Source of the DNA: Rhodococcus oryzae
GTDB taxonomy: Bacteria; Actinomycetota; Actinomycetes; Mycobacteriales; Mycobacteriaceae
DNA length: 64,000 nt
Assembly (NCBI RefSeq): GCF_005049235.1
Contig: NZ_SUMD01000017.1
Span: 18,336-82,335, forward strand
Reading direction: 5' to 3'
The notes beneath the pieces are model-generated. The model was given only the letters and a program-made list of their open reading frames with translations. It ran no database searches and was not told the DNA's origin. The translations under genes and the position numbers were made by a program. This document shows positions 19,926-31,778 of the stretch, piece by piece; within the stretch, counting starts at the first letter, position 1; each line of letters starts with the position of its first letter.

Positions 19926-22067
19926 CTAACGGTTGTGGATCTCGGCGTTTCCGTTGCGGACCGTGATGTTTCCGCCCTGGAAGTCCTGTTGGATCCCACC
20001 CGCGATGTCGCGCTGGTCACCAACCGGGAAGCCCAGCCTGCCGTTCTCGTAGTTCTGGCTCTTCCACGCATCGAAGATCGGGCCGTTGCGCACCGACCAG
20101 GCCCCGCTGAGGGGACTCCAGTAGATGTTGCCGTTCTCGAACTCGTTGAAGCGGCCGCCGTCCTTGACCGGGACCTCGCTGGTCCTCGGGAAGCCGAGCC
20201 AGCCGCCCTCCCAGCCCAGTTCGCCGTACTTCTTCATGATCAGGCCCTGAACGGCGTGGGTCCCGTTCGGCGGGCTGTGGTACATCGCGCCGATCTCGAA
20301 GCCCTGGATCGCGCCGTCCTTGCCCGGTGCCTTCACCTCGTCGAGGATCGGGTAGCCCAGCGGTCCATGCTCCCAGCCCTGACGGGACCACTCGTCCCGG
20401 ATCGCGCCGCGGACCGCGTGCGCGCCGGTCTGCGGGGTCCAGTAGATGGAGCCGTGCTGGAAGTGGTTGAAGCGTCCGCGACCGTCCGGGGTGCCGTTCT
20501 CGTCCGTGGAGGGCAGTCCGAGCGGCCCCGCGGGACCGCCGTTGGCCTGGTACGAGCCGCCGATCATGCCGGTCAGCACGTGCGCGCCGGTAGCGCCCGA
20601 CCAGAAGATCCGGCCGTTGCGGAAGTCCTGCGCCTTGCCACCCGCGACGTCGTACTCGCCGGTGACGCAGCCGCTGAGCCACGGGTTCGCGTTCGCGACC
20701 GCGCCGATGTCACCGCTGGTGCCACAGTTCGGGGCGCTGGCGTCGACACCGAGGGCATTGGCCACCTGCGGCCAGGCCTGGTGCATCTCGAACTGCCAGT
20801 ACGGCCAGGAGTGCGTGCCGGACGGGCGGTAGTTGATCTGCGCGGGAATGCCGAGCTTGTTCAGCTTGGTGGCAAAGCTCTGCGAGCTGAGCCGGGACAG
20901 GATCTCGAGACCCATGCCCGCATAGTTGGTGGAGACGCCGGGGATCCCGGACGGCTGGTCGTAGGGACCGGTCATGCCGCTGCCGCTGGAAACGTACAGG
21001 CTGACGCCCCTGAGCTTCTCGGCGTTCGTGTACGGGTCGTGCGCCGCCCACGCGGGGGCGCCCGGCGGGCCCCACATCTTCGAGACGTTGTAGCCGCCCG
21101 CGTCGGTCATCGCGTACTGCAGCGCCTGCGGCATGCCGAGCGAGGTGGTGCTCAGGTAGCCGGAGAACGACCCGGCGAACTTGAAGAAGCCGGGGTTGCG
21201 CTCGGTGAGGAACATCGCCGAGGTGCCGCCCATGGACAGGCCGATGATGCCGCGCGTCGTGGTGGTCCGCAGCCCGTTCTCGAGGACCGGCGGGAGCTCC
21301 TTCATCAGGAAGGTCTCCAGCTTGTAGAACTTGCCGTTGTCCGGCGCGAGCCAGTCGGCGTAGAAGCTCGACTCGCCGCCGACCGGCATGATCACGTTGA
21401 CGTTCTTGTCGGCGTAGAAGTTCGCGGCATCGGTCTCGATCGTCCAGCCGCTCTCGTCGTCGCGCGCGCGCAGACCGTCGAGCATGTACAGCGCGGGGAA
21501 TGACGCGTCGGGCCGCGAGTTCCAGTCCCTGGCCAGCAGGACCTGCACCTGGAACGGTGCGCCCATCGCGGCGGAGTCCACCCACAGGGCCACGCGCCGG
21601 TCGGTGATCCACTCGACCTTGGAGACGCCGGGGATCGACAGCACCGGCGCGGCTGCGCGGGCGACGGACGGCGCGGCCTGCGGCGCCCGGGGGGCGGCGG
21701 CGGGCGCGGCCTCGGGCGTTGTGGTCGGCGCGACCGTCGTGGTCTGCTCCACCGTGGTCCGCGCGGGAGCCTCGGTGGTGGTGGCGACGGCCTCGCTGGT
21801 GGTGGCGACCGGCTCGAGAGTCTCGGCCGCAGGCACCTTCGCCGTAGTGGTCGCCTTCGGCGCCGTCGTCGTGGTGGTCGTGGTGGTGGTGGTCGTGGTC
21901 TCGGAGGCCTCGGGCGCCGCGAATGCGGTCGCGGTCGCGGTGGTCAGGCCCGCCGCGGTCGGCAGCACGAGTGCGGCCGCGAGCAGTCGCAAGACCCTGC
22001 CGCGCGCGCCCGGTGCGGACGCCTTCCCCCCGGGACGCGTTCCCGGATTCCTCAGTGCTGTTCGCAT
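19926..22067 (-). CDS. Mycolyltransferase (antigen 85/PS1 type) with C-terminal LGFP repeats
   Basis: 713-residue secreted mycolyltransferase that moves mycoloyl groups between trehalose monomycolate and arabinogalactan or trehalose. The ATG at 22067 follows AAGGAG; the frame extends further up but without coding character. Order: signal peptide (1-50), threonine-rich linker (60-125, with 12 consecutive Thr), antigen 85-type alpha/beta hydrolase domain (about 140-445; Ser278 in 'GLSMGG', Glu388, His419 in 'SGTHSW'), then four LGFP repeats ('GPLGLP', 'GPLGYP', 'GWLGFP', 'GRLGFP') to the end. This is the architecture of C. glutamicum PS1/Cop1, where LGFP repeats are thought to hold the enzyme to the wall. 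M. tuberculosis FbpA/FbpD lack the repeats. A palindrome and GTCAC repeats lie upstream. Confidence 0.95.
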   Translation of the reverse strand: MRTALRNPGTRPGGKASAPGARGRVLRLLAAALVLPTAAGLTTATATAFAAPEASETTTTTTTTTTTTAPKATTTAKVPAAETLEPVATTSEAVATTTEAPARTTVEQTTTVAPTTTPEAAPAAAPRAPQAAPSVARAAAPVLSIPGVSKVEWITDRRVALWVDSAAMGAPFQVQVLLARDWNSRPDASFPALYMLDGLRARDDESGWTIETDAANFYADKNVNVIMPVGGESSFYADWLAPDNGKFYKLETFLMKELPPVLENGLRTTTTRGIIGLSMGGTSAMFLTERNPGFFKFAGSFSGYLSTTSLGMPQALQYAMTDAGGYNVSKMWGPPGAPAWAAHDPYTNAEKLRGVSLYVSSGSGMTGPYDQPSGIPGVSTNYAGMGLEILSRLSSQSFATKLNKLGIPAQINYRPSGTHSWPYWQFEMHQAWPQVANALGVDASAPNCGTSGDIGAVANANPWLSGCVTGEYDVAGGKAQDFRNGRIFWSGATGAHVLTGMIGGSYQANGGPAGPLGLPSTDENGTPDGRGRFNHFQHGSIYWTPQTGAHAVRGAIRDEWSRQGWEHGPLGYPILDEVKAPGKDGAIQGFEIGAMYHSPPNGTHAVQGLIMKKYGELGWEGGWLGFPRTSEVPVKDGGRFNEFENGNIYWSPLSGAWSVRNGPIFDAWKSQNYENGRLGFPVGDQRDIAGGIQQDFQGGNITVRNGNAEIHNR
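21866..21901 (-). repeat. Trinucleotide repeat coding for poly-threonine
   Basis: Twelve consecutive ACC/ACG codons in the linker of the LGFP mycolyltransferase. The near-perfect 3-base periodicity could let the linker lengthen or shorten by slippage without loss of frame. Confidence 0.8.
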
Positions 22068-22159
22068 CTGACCGTGACACTCCTTCTGCTGTTTGGCCCC
22101 AGTGCTGTGACCTCGGCCCGGAAGATCCGGACCTCGACCGTCCCCCCGGCCCGCATAGA

Positions 22160-22179
22160 TGTCGTTCGATCGAGCGACA
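22160..22179. promoter_or_regulatory. 20-bp near-perfect palindrome upstream of the LGFP mycolyltransferase
   Basis: Arms TGTCG and CGACA flank a TTCGATCGAG core; nine of ten base pairs are symmetric. It lies 93 bases before the start codon in a 317-base intergenic region that otherwise holds a terminator for the upstream gene and GTCAC repeats. It is a candidate operator; no regulator gene is adjacent. Confidence 0.4.
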
Positions 22180-22224
22180 CCTACACTCGTGCTCTTTTTA
22201 CACGCAGGGGGCCGTCGCCAGGGG

Positions 22225-22250
22225 GTGACGCGCTGTGACGGGTGGTGCAA
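22225..22250 (-). promoter_or_regulatory. GTCAC direct repeat, MtrA-box-like
   Basis: On the minus strand the sequence reads GTCACAGCGCGTCAC, two GTCAC units one helical turn apart, 158-172 bases upstream of the mycolyltransferase start. As I recall it, the M. tuberculosis response regulator MtrA binds GTCACAGCG-like repeats, including at the antigen 85B promoter. The plus strand at 22235-22250 also resembles the fadD32 leader element (GTGACGGGTGGTGCAA). Assignment to MtrA is inference. Confidence 0.35.
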
Positions 22251-22310
22251 TTGTTACTTCTACGGGGTAAGAACCCCATGGTCGCGGCGCTGGTCCGGTC
22301 CGGATACGGC

Positions 22311-22353
22311 GATGCCGCCCCACGCTGCCTGAATCGGCACGAGGGGCGGCATC
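22311..22353 (-). terminator. Hairpin after the second mycolyltransferase
   Basis: Eleven-base arms GATGCCGCCCC / GGGGCGGCATC with a 21-base loop, about 30 bases past the stop codon at 22385. It would end the transcript before the LGFP mycolyltransferase promoter region. Confidence 0.6.
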
Positions 22354-22384
22354 ATCGGTTTACGCCGCGACCTGAGCCGGTCGA

Positions 22385-23380
22385 TCAGGCGTTGAGCGCC
22401 GACAGGATCTGCGGGCGCGCATTCCAGAGCTCGGACTCCCAGTACTTCCACGCGTGGGTGCCCCGGGCCGGGAAGCTGTAGGTGGCCGGGATACCGAGCG
22501 TGCCCAGGCGGACCTGGAACGCGCGGGTGTTGGCGAGGGAGAGCGCCTCGAGCGCCATGCCGTTCGCGGTGTTGAAGTAGTCGATCGGCGCGCGCGGGTT
22601 GTCATGCGCACCGGGCAGGCCGCTGGCGGCCGAGACGTACATCGACAGGCCCTTGAGCTGCGGGGCGAACACGAACGGGTCGTTGCGCAGCCACTGCTTG
22701 TTCCACGGCGGGCCCCACATCGCGTCCACGTTGTAGCGGCCGGCATCGAGCATCGCGACGCGGATCGCCTCACGCATGCCCGGCGCGGAGATGTTCAGGT
22801 AGCCCGACAGCGAGCCGGCGAACTTGAACTGGTCGCGGTGGTGTGCGGCCAGGGTCAGTGCGGCAGAGCCACCCATCGACAGGCCGAGCACGCCGTTGTT
22901 GCTGCGCGAGACGCCACGGGTCTCGAGGTAGGCCGGCAGGTCCTGAGTGAGGAAGGTCTCCCACTTGTAGGTGCCCTTTTGGCCGTTGAAGTTCGAGGGT
23001 GACATCCAGTCGGTGTAGAAGCTGGACTCGCCGCCGACGGGCATCACCAGGGTGACGTTGTCGTTGCGGAACTGGTCGAGCGCGTTCGTCTCGAAGGTCC
23101 ATGCGTTGCGGTCGTTGCGCGCACGCAACCCGTCGAGCAGGTACAGCGCGGCGTTGCCACCATGGGCCGCCCACTGGATCTGAACCTTGATGGGGCCCAT
23201 CGCGGAGGGCACGAAGACCTCTTCGAATCCGCCTGCGGGCGCGCGGTGCGCGACCGGGGCGGCACCTGCGACGGCGGTGCCGGCAATACCTGCAGCCATC
23301 GGCAGGACGAGCGCGGCTGCTGTGAGGCCGAGGGCGCGCTGCTTGAGGCGCTCAGAAAACCTCGGTCTGCCAATACGCAT
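22385..23380 (-). CDS. Mycolyltransferase, antigen 85 type
   Basis: 331-residue secreted mycolyltransferase, homologue of the M. tuberculosis Rv3803c/Rv3804c (fbpD/fbpA) position. The ATG at 23380 gives 'MRIGRPRFSERLKQRALGLT' and a Sec signal peptide cleaved near 'GAAPVA' (about residue 41). Catalytic Ser168 ('GLSMGGSAA'), Glu278 and His309 ('GTHAWKYWE') form the triad; the substrate-binding 'MPVGGESSFYTDW' motif is present. It catalyses mycoloyl transfer to trehalose monomycolate and arabinogalactan in the periplasm. It lacks the LGFP repeats of its neighbour. The 283-base upstream region contains two TCACAC-GCG units 26 bases apart (23494-23503 and 23520-23529), possible regulator sites. 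Confidence 0.95.
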   Translation of the reverse strand: MRIGRPRFSERLKQRALGLTAAALVLPMAAGIAGTAVAGAAPVAHRAPAGGFEEVFVPSAMGPIKVQIQWAAHGGNAALYLLDGLRARNDRNAWTFETNALDQFRNDNVTLVMPVGGESSFYTDWMSPSNFNGQKGTYKWETFLTQDLPAYLETRGVSRSNNGVLGLSMGGSAALTLAAHHRDQFKFAGSLSGYLNISAPGMREAIRVAMLDAGRYNVDAMWGPPWNKQWLRNDPFVFAPQLKGLSMYVSAASGLPGAHDNPRAPIDYFNTANGMALEALSLANTRAFQVRLGTLGIPATYSFPARGTHAWKYWESELWNARPQILSALNA

Positions 23381-23663
23381 GAATACTGCTCTCTTTCTTC
23401 TCTGCGGTGCCCGCCGAAGCGGCCCGACGATCCGGCGGAAGCCATGCTCTATCGCCCCCACACATGTGGAAGCGACAGTGGAACTGATCAAGATCACACT
23501 GCGCTCGGTGGAGCGTATGTCACACAGCGAGCACTGACAAACGGTGCCTCGGCTTGTGTTCCCCGAGGCACACACGACATCTATATCGACCCGTTGGTAG
23601 CCATCGTTACACGTCTGAGACAAGTTCGCACGACGAAGTAAGCGACGCCTACTCGACACCCGC

Positions 23664-25589
23664 TCATCTGGGTTCCACCGGCGGAGGCACCAGATTGCAC
23701 CTCTGGAGCTCGTAGGCCGGAACCCGGTCGAAACGGTACTTGGCGTAGTCGAAGGCGCGCTTGAAATTGCGGATGAAAAGCTGGCGGGTGAGCTCCCCCC
23801 GGCTCGACGCCAGCACCTCCTGGGTCTCGGGGCAGGTGAGCGCGACCTTGGCGTCGGCCACCCACTCCTCGTCCATGTACCAGGGCAGCCAGGGGTGGAT
23901 GTCGACCATGCCGGTGTCGGCCACCACCCAGTCCGGGTAGAGGGCCTTGTCGTGGCCGATCCGGCCGTCGTCGAGCCGCTTGGTGTGCGCGGCCAACGGA
24001 TAGGCCAGGCCCATCTGGTCGATCACCTTCACGTCGAGTCCGACGTTCATGCTCGTCATGCCCAGGTTGAGGAAGTAGACCGTGTGCCCGGCGCCGCCCT
24101 CGGGGATCGGCTCCGGCGGCGGCACCACGTCCCAGTAGGTGAAGGCCGCGGCAGGCAACAGCAGGCCGCCGTCCGGGGTGTTGGCGATCGCCTCGACCAT
24201 CGGGCGCATCCGCGGGTAGTCCAGGTAGTCCTCGGCCAGGATCGGATGCTGGTGACCGGTGTTGAGGGCGTAGAAGTTCCGCTCGTCGACGATGCCGGAC
24301 TTGCCGACAACGGTGCCGTTCGGCATGCCGGACGAGTTCGTCACCGAGATCGCCCAGATCACGGTGATCAGCCAGGCGCCCGCACCGACCGCGAACAGCG
24401 CGGTGGACCGTGTCGTGCCCCAGTCCTCGCGGGCCGGGATACGGATCGGCAGCACTGCGATGGGGAGCATGAAGCAGAACAGCACGGGCAGCAGCACCCG
24501 GCCGTGCATGAAGTCGCCGCCGACCCGCAGCGAGTAGATCATCAGCAGCAGGCCGGTGACCAGGATGACCGCGACCACCGCGCCGGGGGTGCGCAGCCGC
24601 GACTGCCATCGCACGACGGCTGAGCCGCCCGGCTTCACTGCGGCGGAGCCGCCTGCGGTGTCGGCGGCGGCACCCGCGCCGGACCAGGGCCGGGACACCA
24701 AGACCGCGACGGCCAGCACGAGCAGCGGCAACCACAGCCAGTACGGCCCCACCAGGTTCCACAGATAGGTGAAGCCCTGACCCCACTTGGCGCCGCCTGC
24801 GTCCTTGGCGACCGCCGTGTTGGGATAGGGCAGCCCGTAGTAGCCCATCCGCCAGATCTGGTAGCCGACCGGGACCGCACCCGCGACCGCGACGATCGAC
24901 GCGCGCAGCTTCCAGGTGCCGGGCGCCAGGAAGATCATCAGCAGGGCGAGGCCGGCGAGGATGACCATCTCGGGCCGGACCAGCGGTCCGAGGCCCGCGA
25001 TGAAGGCGAGGATCAGCACCGAGGCCGTGGTCGGCGGGCGCTGAGTCCAGCGCACCAGCAGCAGCCACAGCAGGGCGATCCAGAAGATGACCAGGCAGGA
25101 CTCCAGCCCGGAGGTGGCATAGTCGCGGGCGGGCGGCACCGCGATATAGGCCAGCGCGCCCGCAGGCAGCAGCAAGGTGGCGGGAGCGGAGCGCCCGGCG
25201 CCCCGGCCCAGCCCACGCCAGAGGGCGCCGGTCCCGAGCATGCCCAGCACGATCGCGCCACCGGAGAGCACCAGTGCGATGCCGAGCACCACGTACTCGA
25301 GGCGGGCCTGCGTGAGCCAGCTGAACGCGTACACCAGGTAGGTCCAGATGGTGCTGGTGTTGGCCTCGACCCGCTCCCCCGCGTTGAACACCGGACCGTT
25401 GCCTGCGAGCAGGTTGCGGACCGTGCGCAGCACGATGAGCCCGTCGTCGGCGATCCAGCGGCGCTCCCAGCCACCCCAGACGAAGAGGGCGGCGGTCAGC
25501 GCGATCCCACCGAGGAACACCGAGCGGGGCAGCCATGCGGGCAACCGCATCGCGGAGCCGGCCTGCTCGGTGGCCTCGGTGTTCTCCAC
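23664..25589 (-). CDS. aftB: Terminal beta-1,2-arabinofuranosyltransferase AftB
   Basis: 641-residue GT-C membrane enzyme that adds the terminal beta-1,2-arabinofuranose residues to arabinan, the sites later mycolated. The acceptor-side Asp pair is D48-D49 in 'RRWIADDGLIVLRTV'; 'FNAGERVEANTSTIWTYLV' and 'VRPEMVILAGLAL' follow, and about ten TM helices end near residue 450, with a soluble C-terminal domain ('HPWLPWYMDEEW'). A GTG at 25589, 10 bases after the ubiA stop, gives a length close to M. tuberculosis AftB (627); an ATG at 25550 is the alternative. Order ubiA-aftB is the same as Rv3806c-Rv3805c. Confidence 0.94.
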   Translation of the reverse strand: MENTEATEQAGSAMRLPAWLPRSVFLGGIALTAALFVWGGWERRWIADDGLIVLRTVRNLLAGNGPVFNAGERVEANTSTIWTYLVYAFSWLTQARLEYVVLGIALVLSGGAIVLGMLGTGALWRGLGRGAGRSAPATLLLPAGALAYIAVPPARDYATSGLESCLVIFWIALLWLLLVRWTQRPPTTASVLILAFIAGLGPLVRPEMVILAGLALLMIFLAPGTWKLRASIVAVAGAVPVGYQIWRMGYYGLPYPNTAVAKDAGGAKWGQGFTYLWNLVGPYWLWLPLLVLAVAVLVSRPWSGAGAAADTAGGSAAVKPGGSAVVRWQSRLRTPGAVVAVILVTGLLLMIYSLRVGGDFMHGRVLLPVLFCFMLPIAVLPIRIPAREDWGTTRSTALFAVGAGAWLITVIWAISVTNSSGMPNGTVVGKSGIVDERNFYALNTGHQHPILAEDYLDYPRMRPMVEAIANTPDGGLLLPAAAFTYWDVVPPPEPIPEGGAGHTVYFLNLGMTSMNVGLDVKVIDQMGLAYPLAAHTKRLDDGRIGHDKALYPDWVVADTGMVDIHPWLPWYMDEEWVADAKVALTCPETQEVLASSRGELTRQLFIRNFKRAFDYAKYRFDRVPAYELQRCNLVPPPVEPR

Positions 25590-25599
25590 GTGGGGCCGG

Positions 25600-26505
25600 T
25601 CAGACGATATAGACAGCGACACCCACCGCTCCAATCCAAGCAATCGCGAGGAATTGGAGCACCCGATCGCCGAGCGCGATCTCTTCCGGCTCCCCCGCCT
25701 CGCCACCGTCGACATCGACCGCGTACCGCAGGATCGCGATCGTGAACGGGACCATCGAGATCGCGAACCAGTTGGTGTTGTTGACCTGGTCCCGCTCGAA
25801 GGCCCACAGTCCGTAGCAGATCACCACCGCGGTCGCCGAGAGCGTCCAGACGAACCGCAGGTAGGTGCCGGTGTAGTACTCGAGCGACTTGCGGATCTTC
25901 GCCCCGGTGCGCTCGGCGAGCTGCAGCTCCGCGTAGCGCTTGCCCGCCGCCATGAACAGCGAACCGAACGCCATGATCAGCAGGAACCACTGCGACAGCG
26001 GGATCTCGGCGGCGACGCCACCGGCGATTGCCCGCAGCAGGAAGCCGGACGAGACGATGCAGATGTCGAGGACGGCCTGGTGCTTGAGGCCGAAGCAGTA
26101 GGCGAGCTGGATGCCGATGTACACCGCCATCACGACCGCGAGCTGCCAGTTCGCGAAGAAGGACAGGCCGATGGCTCCGGCCAGCAGCACCACGGCCATC
26201 GCGTAGGCGAGGCGGACCGGCAGCACGCCGGCGGCGATCGGACGGAAGCGCTTGGTCGGGTGCGCCCGGTCGGCCTCGACGTCCATCGCGTCATTGACCA
26301 GGTAGATGCCGGACGCGGCCATGCAGAACACGACGAACGCCAGCGCCACCGGCAGCAGCACCTCGACCTGGTTCACCGAACCTGCGGCGAGCGGCGCGGC
26401 CAACACCAGGACGTTCTTCACCCACTGACGCGGGCGCAGTGCCTTCACGATCCCGGCAGGCAGCGACTTCGGCGGACCGGAGACCTCGGTCGGGTGCTCG
26501 CTCAT
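25600..26505 (-). CDS. ubiA: Decaprenyl-phosphate phosphoribosyltransferase (DPPR synthase)
   Basis: 301-residue UbiA-family membrane prenyltransferase that joins decaprenyl phosphate with phosphoribosyl pyrophosphate, the first committed step to decaprenyl-phospho-arabinose, the arabinose donor for Emb and AftB. The Asp-rich motif N71-D72-x2-D75-x3-D79 ('YLVNDAMDVEADR') binds Mg-pyrophosphate; about nine TM helices fill the protein. Length matches Rv3806c (302). The ATG at 26505 overlaps the PAP2 stop by four bases (ATGA), which indicates coupled translation with the phosphatase that uses its product. Confidence 0.96.
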   Translation of the reverse strand: MSEHPTEVSGPPKSLPAGIVKALRPRQWVKNVLVLAAPLAAGSVNQVEVLLPVALAFVVFCMAASGIYLVNDAMDVEADRAHPTKRFRPIAAGVLPVRLAYAMAVVLLAGAIGLSFFANWQLAVVMAVYIGIQLAYCFGLKHQAVLDICIVSSGFLLRAIAGGVAAEIPLSQWFLLIMAFGSLFMAAGKRYAELQLAERTGAKIRKSLEYYTGTYLRFVWTLSATAVVICYGLWAFERDQVNNTNWFAISMVPFTIAILRYAVDVDGGEAGEPEEIALGDRVLQFLAIAWIGAVGVAVYIV

Positions 26506-27051
26506 TTCTCTCCAAACTTCCGTTCGGCACGCAGCACCACTGCGGCCGAGGCTGCGCCCAAGGCGGATCCGGCAAGCACATCGGTCGGGTAGTGGACCCC
26601 GAGCACGAGCCGCGAGAGCAGCATCGGGGGCACCAGCACCGCGGGCAAGGGTAGCCCGGTCAGCCGGCCGAGTAGCACCGCGGCGGCCGTGGTGGACGTG
26701 GCGTGCGACGACGGGAAGCTGAGCTTGCTCGGCGTCGACACGTTGACGGCCACGCTCGGGTCGTTCGGCCGGGGACGCCGGACCACCCGCTTGATGACGA
26801 TGGAGGCGGCGTGCGCGCCGACCGCGCCGACCGCGACGCCCGCCCACTGACGGCGGCGGGGCTTGTCGAACGCGGCTCCCACGCCCGCGATCGCGACCCA
26901 GCCGAGAGCGTGCTCACCGAAGTGCGACATGCCGCGGGCCGCTGCGATCACGCCCGGCTGTGCACCGATGGTGGACTGGATGGTGCCCAGGATCTTCACC
27001 TCGGCGGCGGACTCGGTTGTCACGGTGCCGTCGAGCAGGGCACCCTCTGGC

Positions 27052-27074
<23 letters not shown>
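26502..27074 (-). CDS. PAP2-family phosphatase, decaprenylphosphoryl-5-phosphoribose phosphatase (Rv3807c homologue)
   Basis: 190-residue membrane phosphatase expected to remove the 5-phosphate of decaprenylphosphoryl-phosphoribose between UbiA and the DprE1/DprE2 epimerase. PAP2 signature motifs are intact: K95-x6-R102-P103, 'FPSSH' with H124, and R155-x5-H161-x3-D165 ('SRLVLGVHYPTD'). Several short hydrophobic helices are predicted. The frame used here overlaps glfT2 by 23 bases; a shorter start (GTG near 27029) would leave no overlap. The ATGA join with ubiA and the same gene order in M. tuberculosis support the assignment. Confidence 0.9.
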
Positions 27075-30317
<3,243 letters not shown>

Positions 30318-30342
30318 TTATCGGTACAGGTTGCGCTGTCGC

Positions 30343-31110
30343 CTACAGGTTGCGCAGGGCGTACACCGCCAACGCGTCCCGGACGAAGGCCGCGCCGAGC
30401 GTTCCGCCGTAGTTGGCGGCGAAGCGCTCGTCCGCGACGTACATCTCGCCAAGGCCCAGGATGTACTCCTTGTTCGGAGCCGCGCCGCATCCCGGCGTGC
30501 CGGGGATGCCGCCGAGCCACTCGACGTGGCGACGGGCCAGGTCCTGCGCCCGCTCACCGTCGAACGCCTCGCCCGACTCCACGGCGTCGGCCCAGTCCGC
30601 GTTGAGCTGCGCCACCAGTGCCTTCCAATCCCGGCGCTGGGCGTCGGTCTGACCGCGCCACCAGCGATCGCTGCTCTCGTAGGCCTTCTTGCCCCACCTC
30701 TCGATGACCTCGTCCTTGTATTGGGTGTGGTCGAAGCCGTCGAATGCTTCCTGTGCCATCAGTGGCTCTCCTCTCTCCGTTTTGAGCAAGGTCGTCCGTA
30801 CCGACTCGATCTGCCGTTGCACCCGGTCCCGTTCCTGTTCAAGCAGGTCCAGGTGCGTGCGCAGCGCCGTGGCGGTATCCCGCTGGCCCTCGAGCACCCC
30901 CGCGATCGCGGGGAGTCCGAGGCCGAGTTCGCGGAGCAGCAGGATCCGCTGCAACCGGACGAGTGCGTCCTGGTCGTAGTAGCGGTATCCGTTCGCCCCG
31001 ATGCGACTCGGCTCGAGCAGCCCGAGTTCGCCGTAATGCCGCAGGGTGCGGCTCGTGGTCCCAGCCGCCTTGGCCAGGTCCTGGATCGACCAATCGCTCA
31101 TGGAAACCAT
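30343..31110 (-). CDS. MerR-family regulator with TipAS antibiotic-recognition domain
   Basis: 255-residue transcription regulator. The N-terminal MerR winged helix ('WSIQDLAKAAGTTSRTLRHYGELGLLEPSR') is followed by a dimerisation coiled coil (about 75-115) and a C-terminal TipAS domain ('HTQYKDEVIERWG...YESSDRWW', 'YILGLGEMYVADERFAANYGG'). In TipAL this domain binds thiopeptide antibiotics, or other hydrophobic drugs in relatives, and switches the protein from repressor-like to activator. Starts at 31110 or 31101 are both possible. A perfect 15-bp palindrome 8 bases upstream suggests autoregulation. No obvious target gene other than itself lies on its strand. Confidence 0.9.
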   Translation of the reverse strand: MVSMSDWSIQDLAKAAGTTSRTLRHYGELGLLEPSRIGANGYRYYDQDALVRLQRILLLRELGLGLPAIAGVLEGQRDTATALRTHLDLLEQERDRVQRQIESVRTTLLKTERGEPLMAQEAFDGFDHTQYKDEVIERWGKKAYESSDRWWRGQTDAQRRDWKALVAQLNADWADAVESGEAFDGERAQDLARRHVEWLGGIPGTPGCGAAPNKEYILGLGEMYVADERFAANYGGTLGAAFVRDALAVYALRNL

Positions 31111-31118
31111 GGTGAAGG

Positions 31119-31133
31119 TTGACGCTGCGTCAA
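31119..31133 (-). promoter_or_regulatory. MerR-type operator of the TipAS regulator
   Basis: Perfect palindrome TTGACGC-T-GCGTCAA, eight bases before the start codon. On the minus strand a consensus -35 hexamer TTGACA (31139-31134) abuts it, as in MerR-controlled promoters where the dimer binds between -35 and -10. Confidence 0.55.
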
Positions 31134-31161
31134 TGTCAAGGGCGCGGCGGGAGTGACATAC

Positions 31162-31698
31162 CTAGGCCCGGTAGAGCGCCAGGGCGCGGGCGGTGTCGAG
31201 GGCGGCCGCATCGGCGATCGGCAGGAAATGGTCCAGCTGCCACGCCTGCGTGCCGCGGGCCTGGCGGCTGGTCGGCGCGGCCCACGGCGGGTACACACGG
31301 ATCGCCCGCTTCCCACCCGCCCCGTCGCGCGACAGCACACCGCGATCGGCGAGGACCCGCCTCGGGAAGACGAACTGCCCGAGGCGATCGCCGTCGCGGG
31401 CGCTGACGATGAACAACTCGACCAGATCGTCGACGTCGAAGGGCGCGATGGGGCCCTGCGCGGACCGCTTCCAGAGGGTGACGAACTGGCCGACCTTCTT
31501 CGGTGTCGTCTTGGCGACCCGGAATCGGATCGGGCGGCCGTCGACCGTGAACTCGTGGGCCCCGTAGGCCGCACTCTCCGGCTCGGGCACGGGAGCCGAG
31601 CAGGCGAACCGACACGGGTCGAACACCCGCGTCTTCGCCGCCAGCAGATCGGCGTGGACGGCCCCGGCATCCGGCCAGGGTTCCGGTTCGATGCTCAC
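31162..31698 (-). CDS. MepB family protein
   Basis: 178 residues, soluble, matching the MepB family named after a gene in the Staphylococcus mepRAB multidrug locus. Conserved segments seen are 'ESAAYGAHEFTVDGRPIRFRVAKTTPKKVGQFVTLWKR', 'VSARDGDRLGQFVFPRRVL' and 'FRVYPPW'-like 'IRVYPPWAAP'. No catalytic motif or membrane segment is visible, and the biochemical role of the family is unknown. It is divergent from the VIT-like transporter, with 80 bases between the starts. Confidence 0.75.
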   Translation of the reverse strand: MSIEPEPWPDAGAVHADLLAAKTRVFDPCRFACSAPVPEPESAAYGAHEFTVDGRPIRFRVAKTTPKKVGQFVTLWKRSAQGPIAPFDVDDLVELFIVSARDGDRLGQFVFPRRVLADRGVLSRDGAGGKRAIRVYPPWAAPTSRQARGTQAWQLDHFLPIADAAALDTARALALYRA

Positions 31699-31778
31699 GT
31701 GCAGAGGGTACGGCGGCGCGACTTCGGCGAGCCTTGCATTGCTGGCCGAGCCATCTTGATGCCGATAGCGTTCCGCGT

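Noticed and set aside
22068..22250. Upstream extension of the LGFP mycolyltransferase frame
   Set aside because: The internal ATG at 22067 has AAGGAG at the right distance and begins a normal signal peptide; the extension covers a palindrome and GTCAC repeats.
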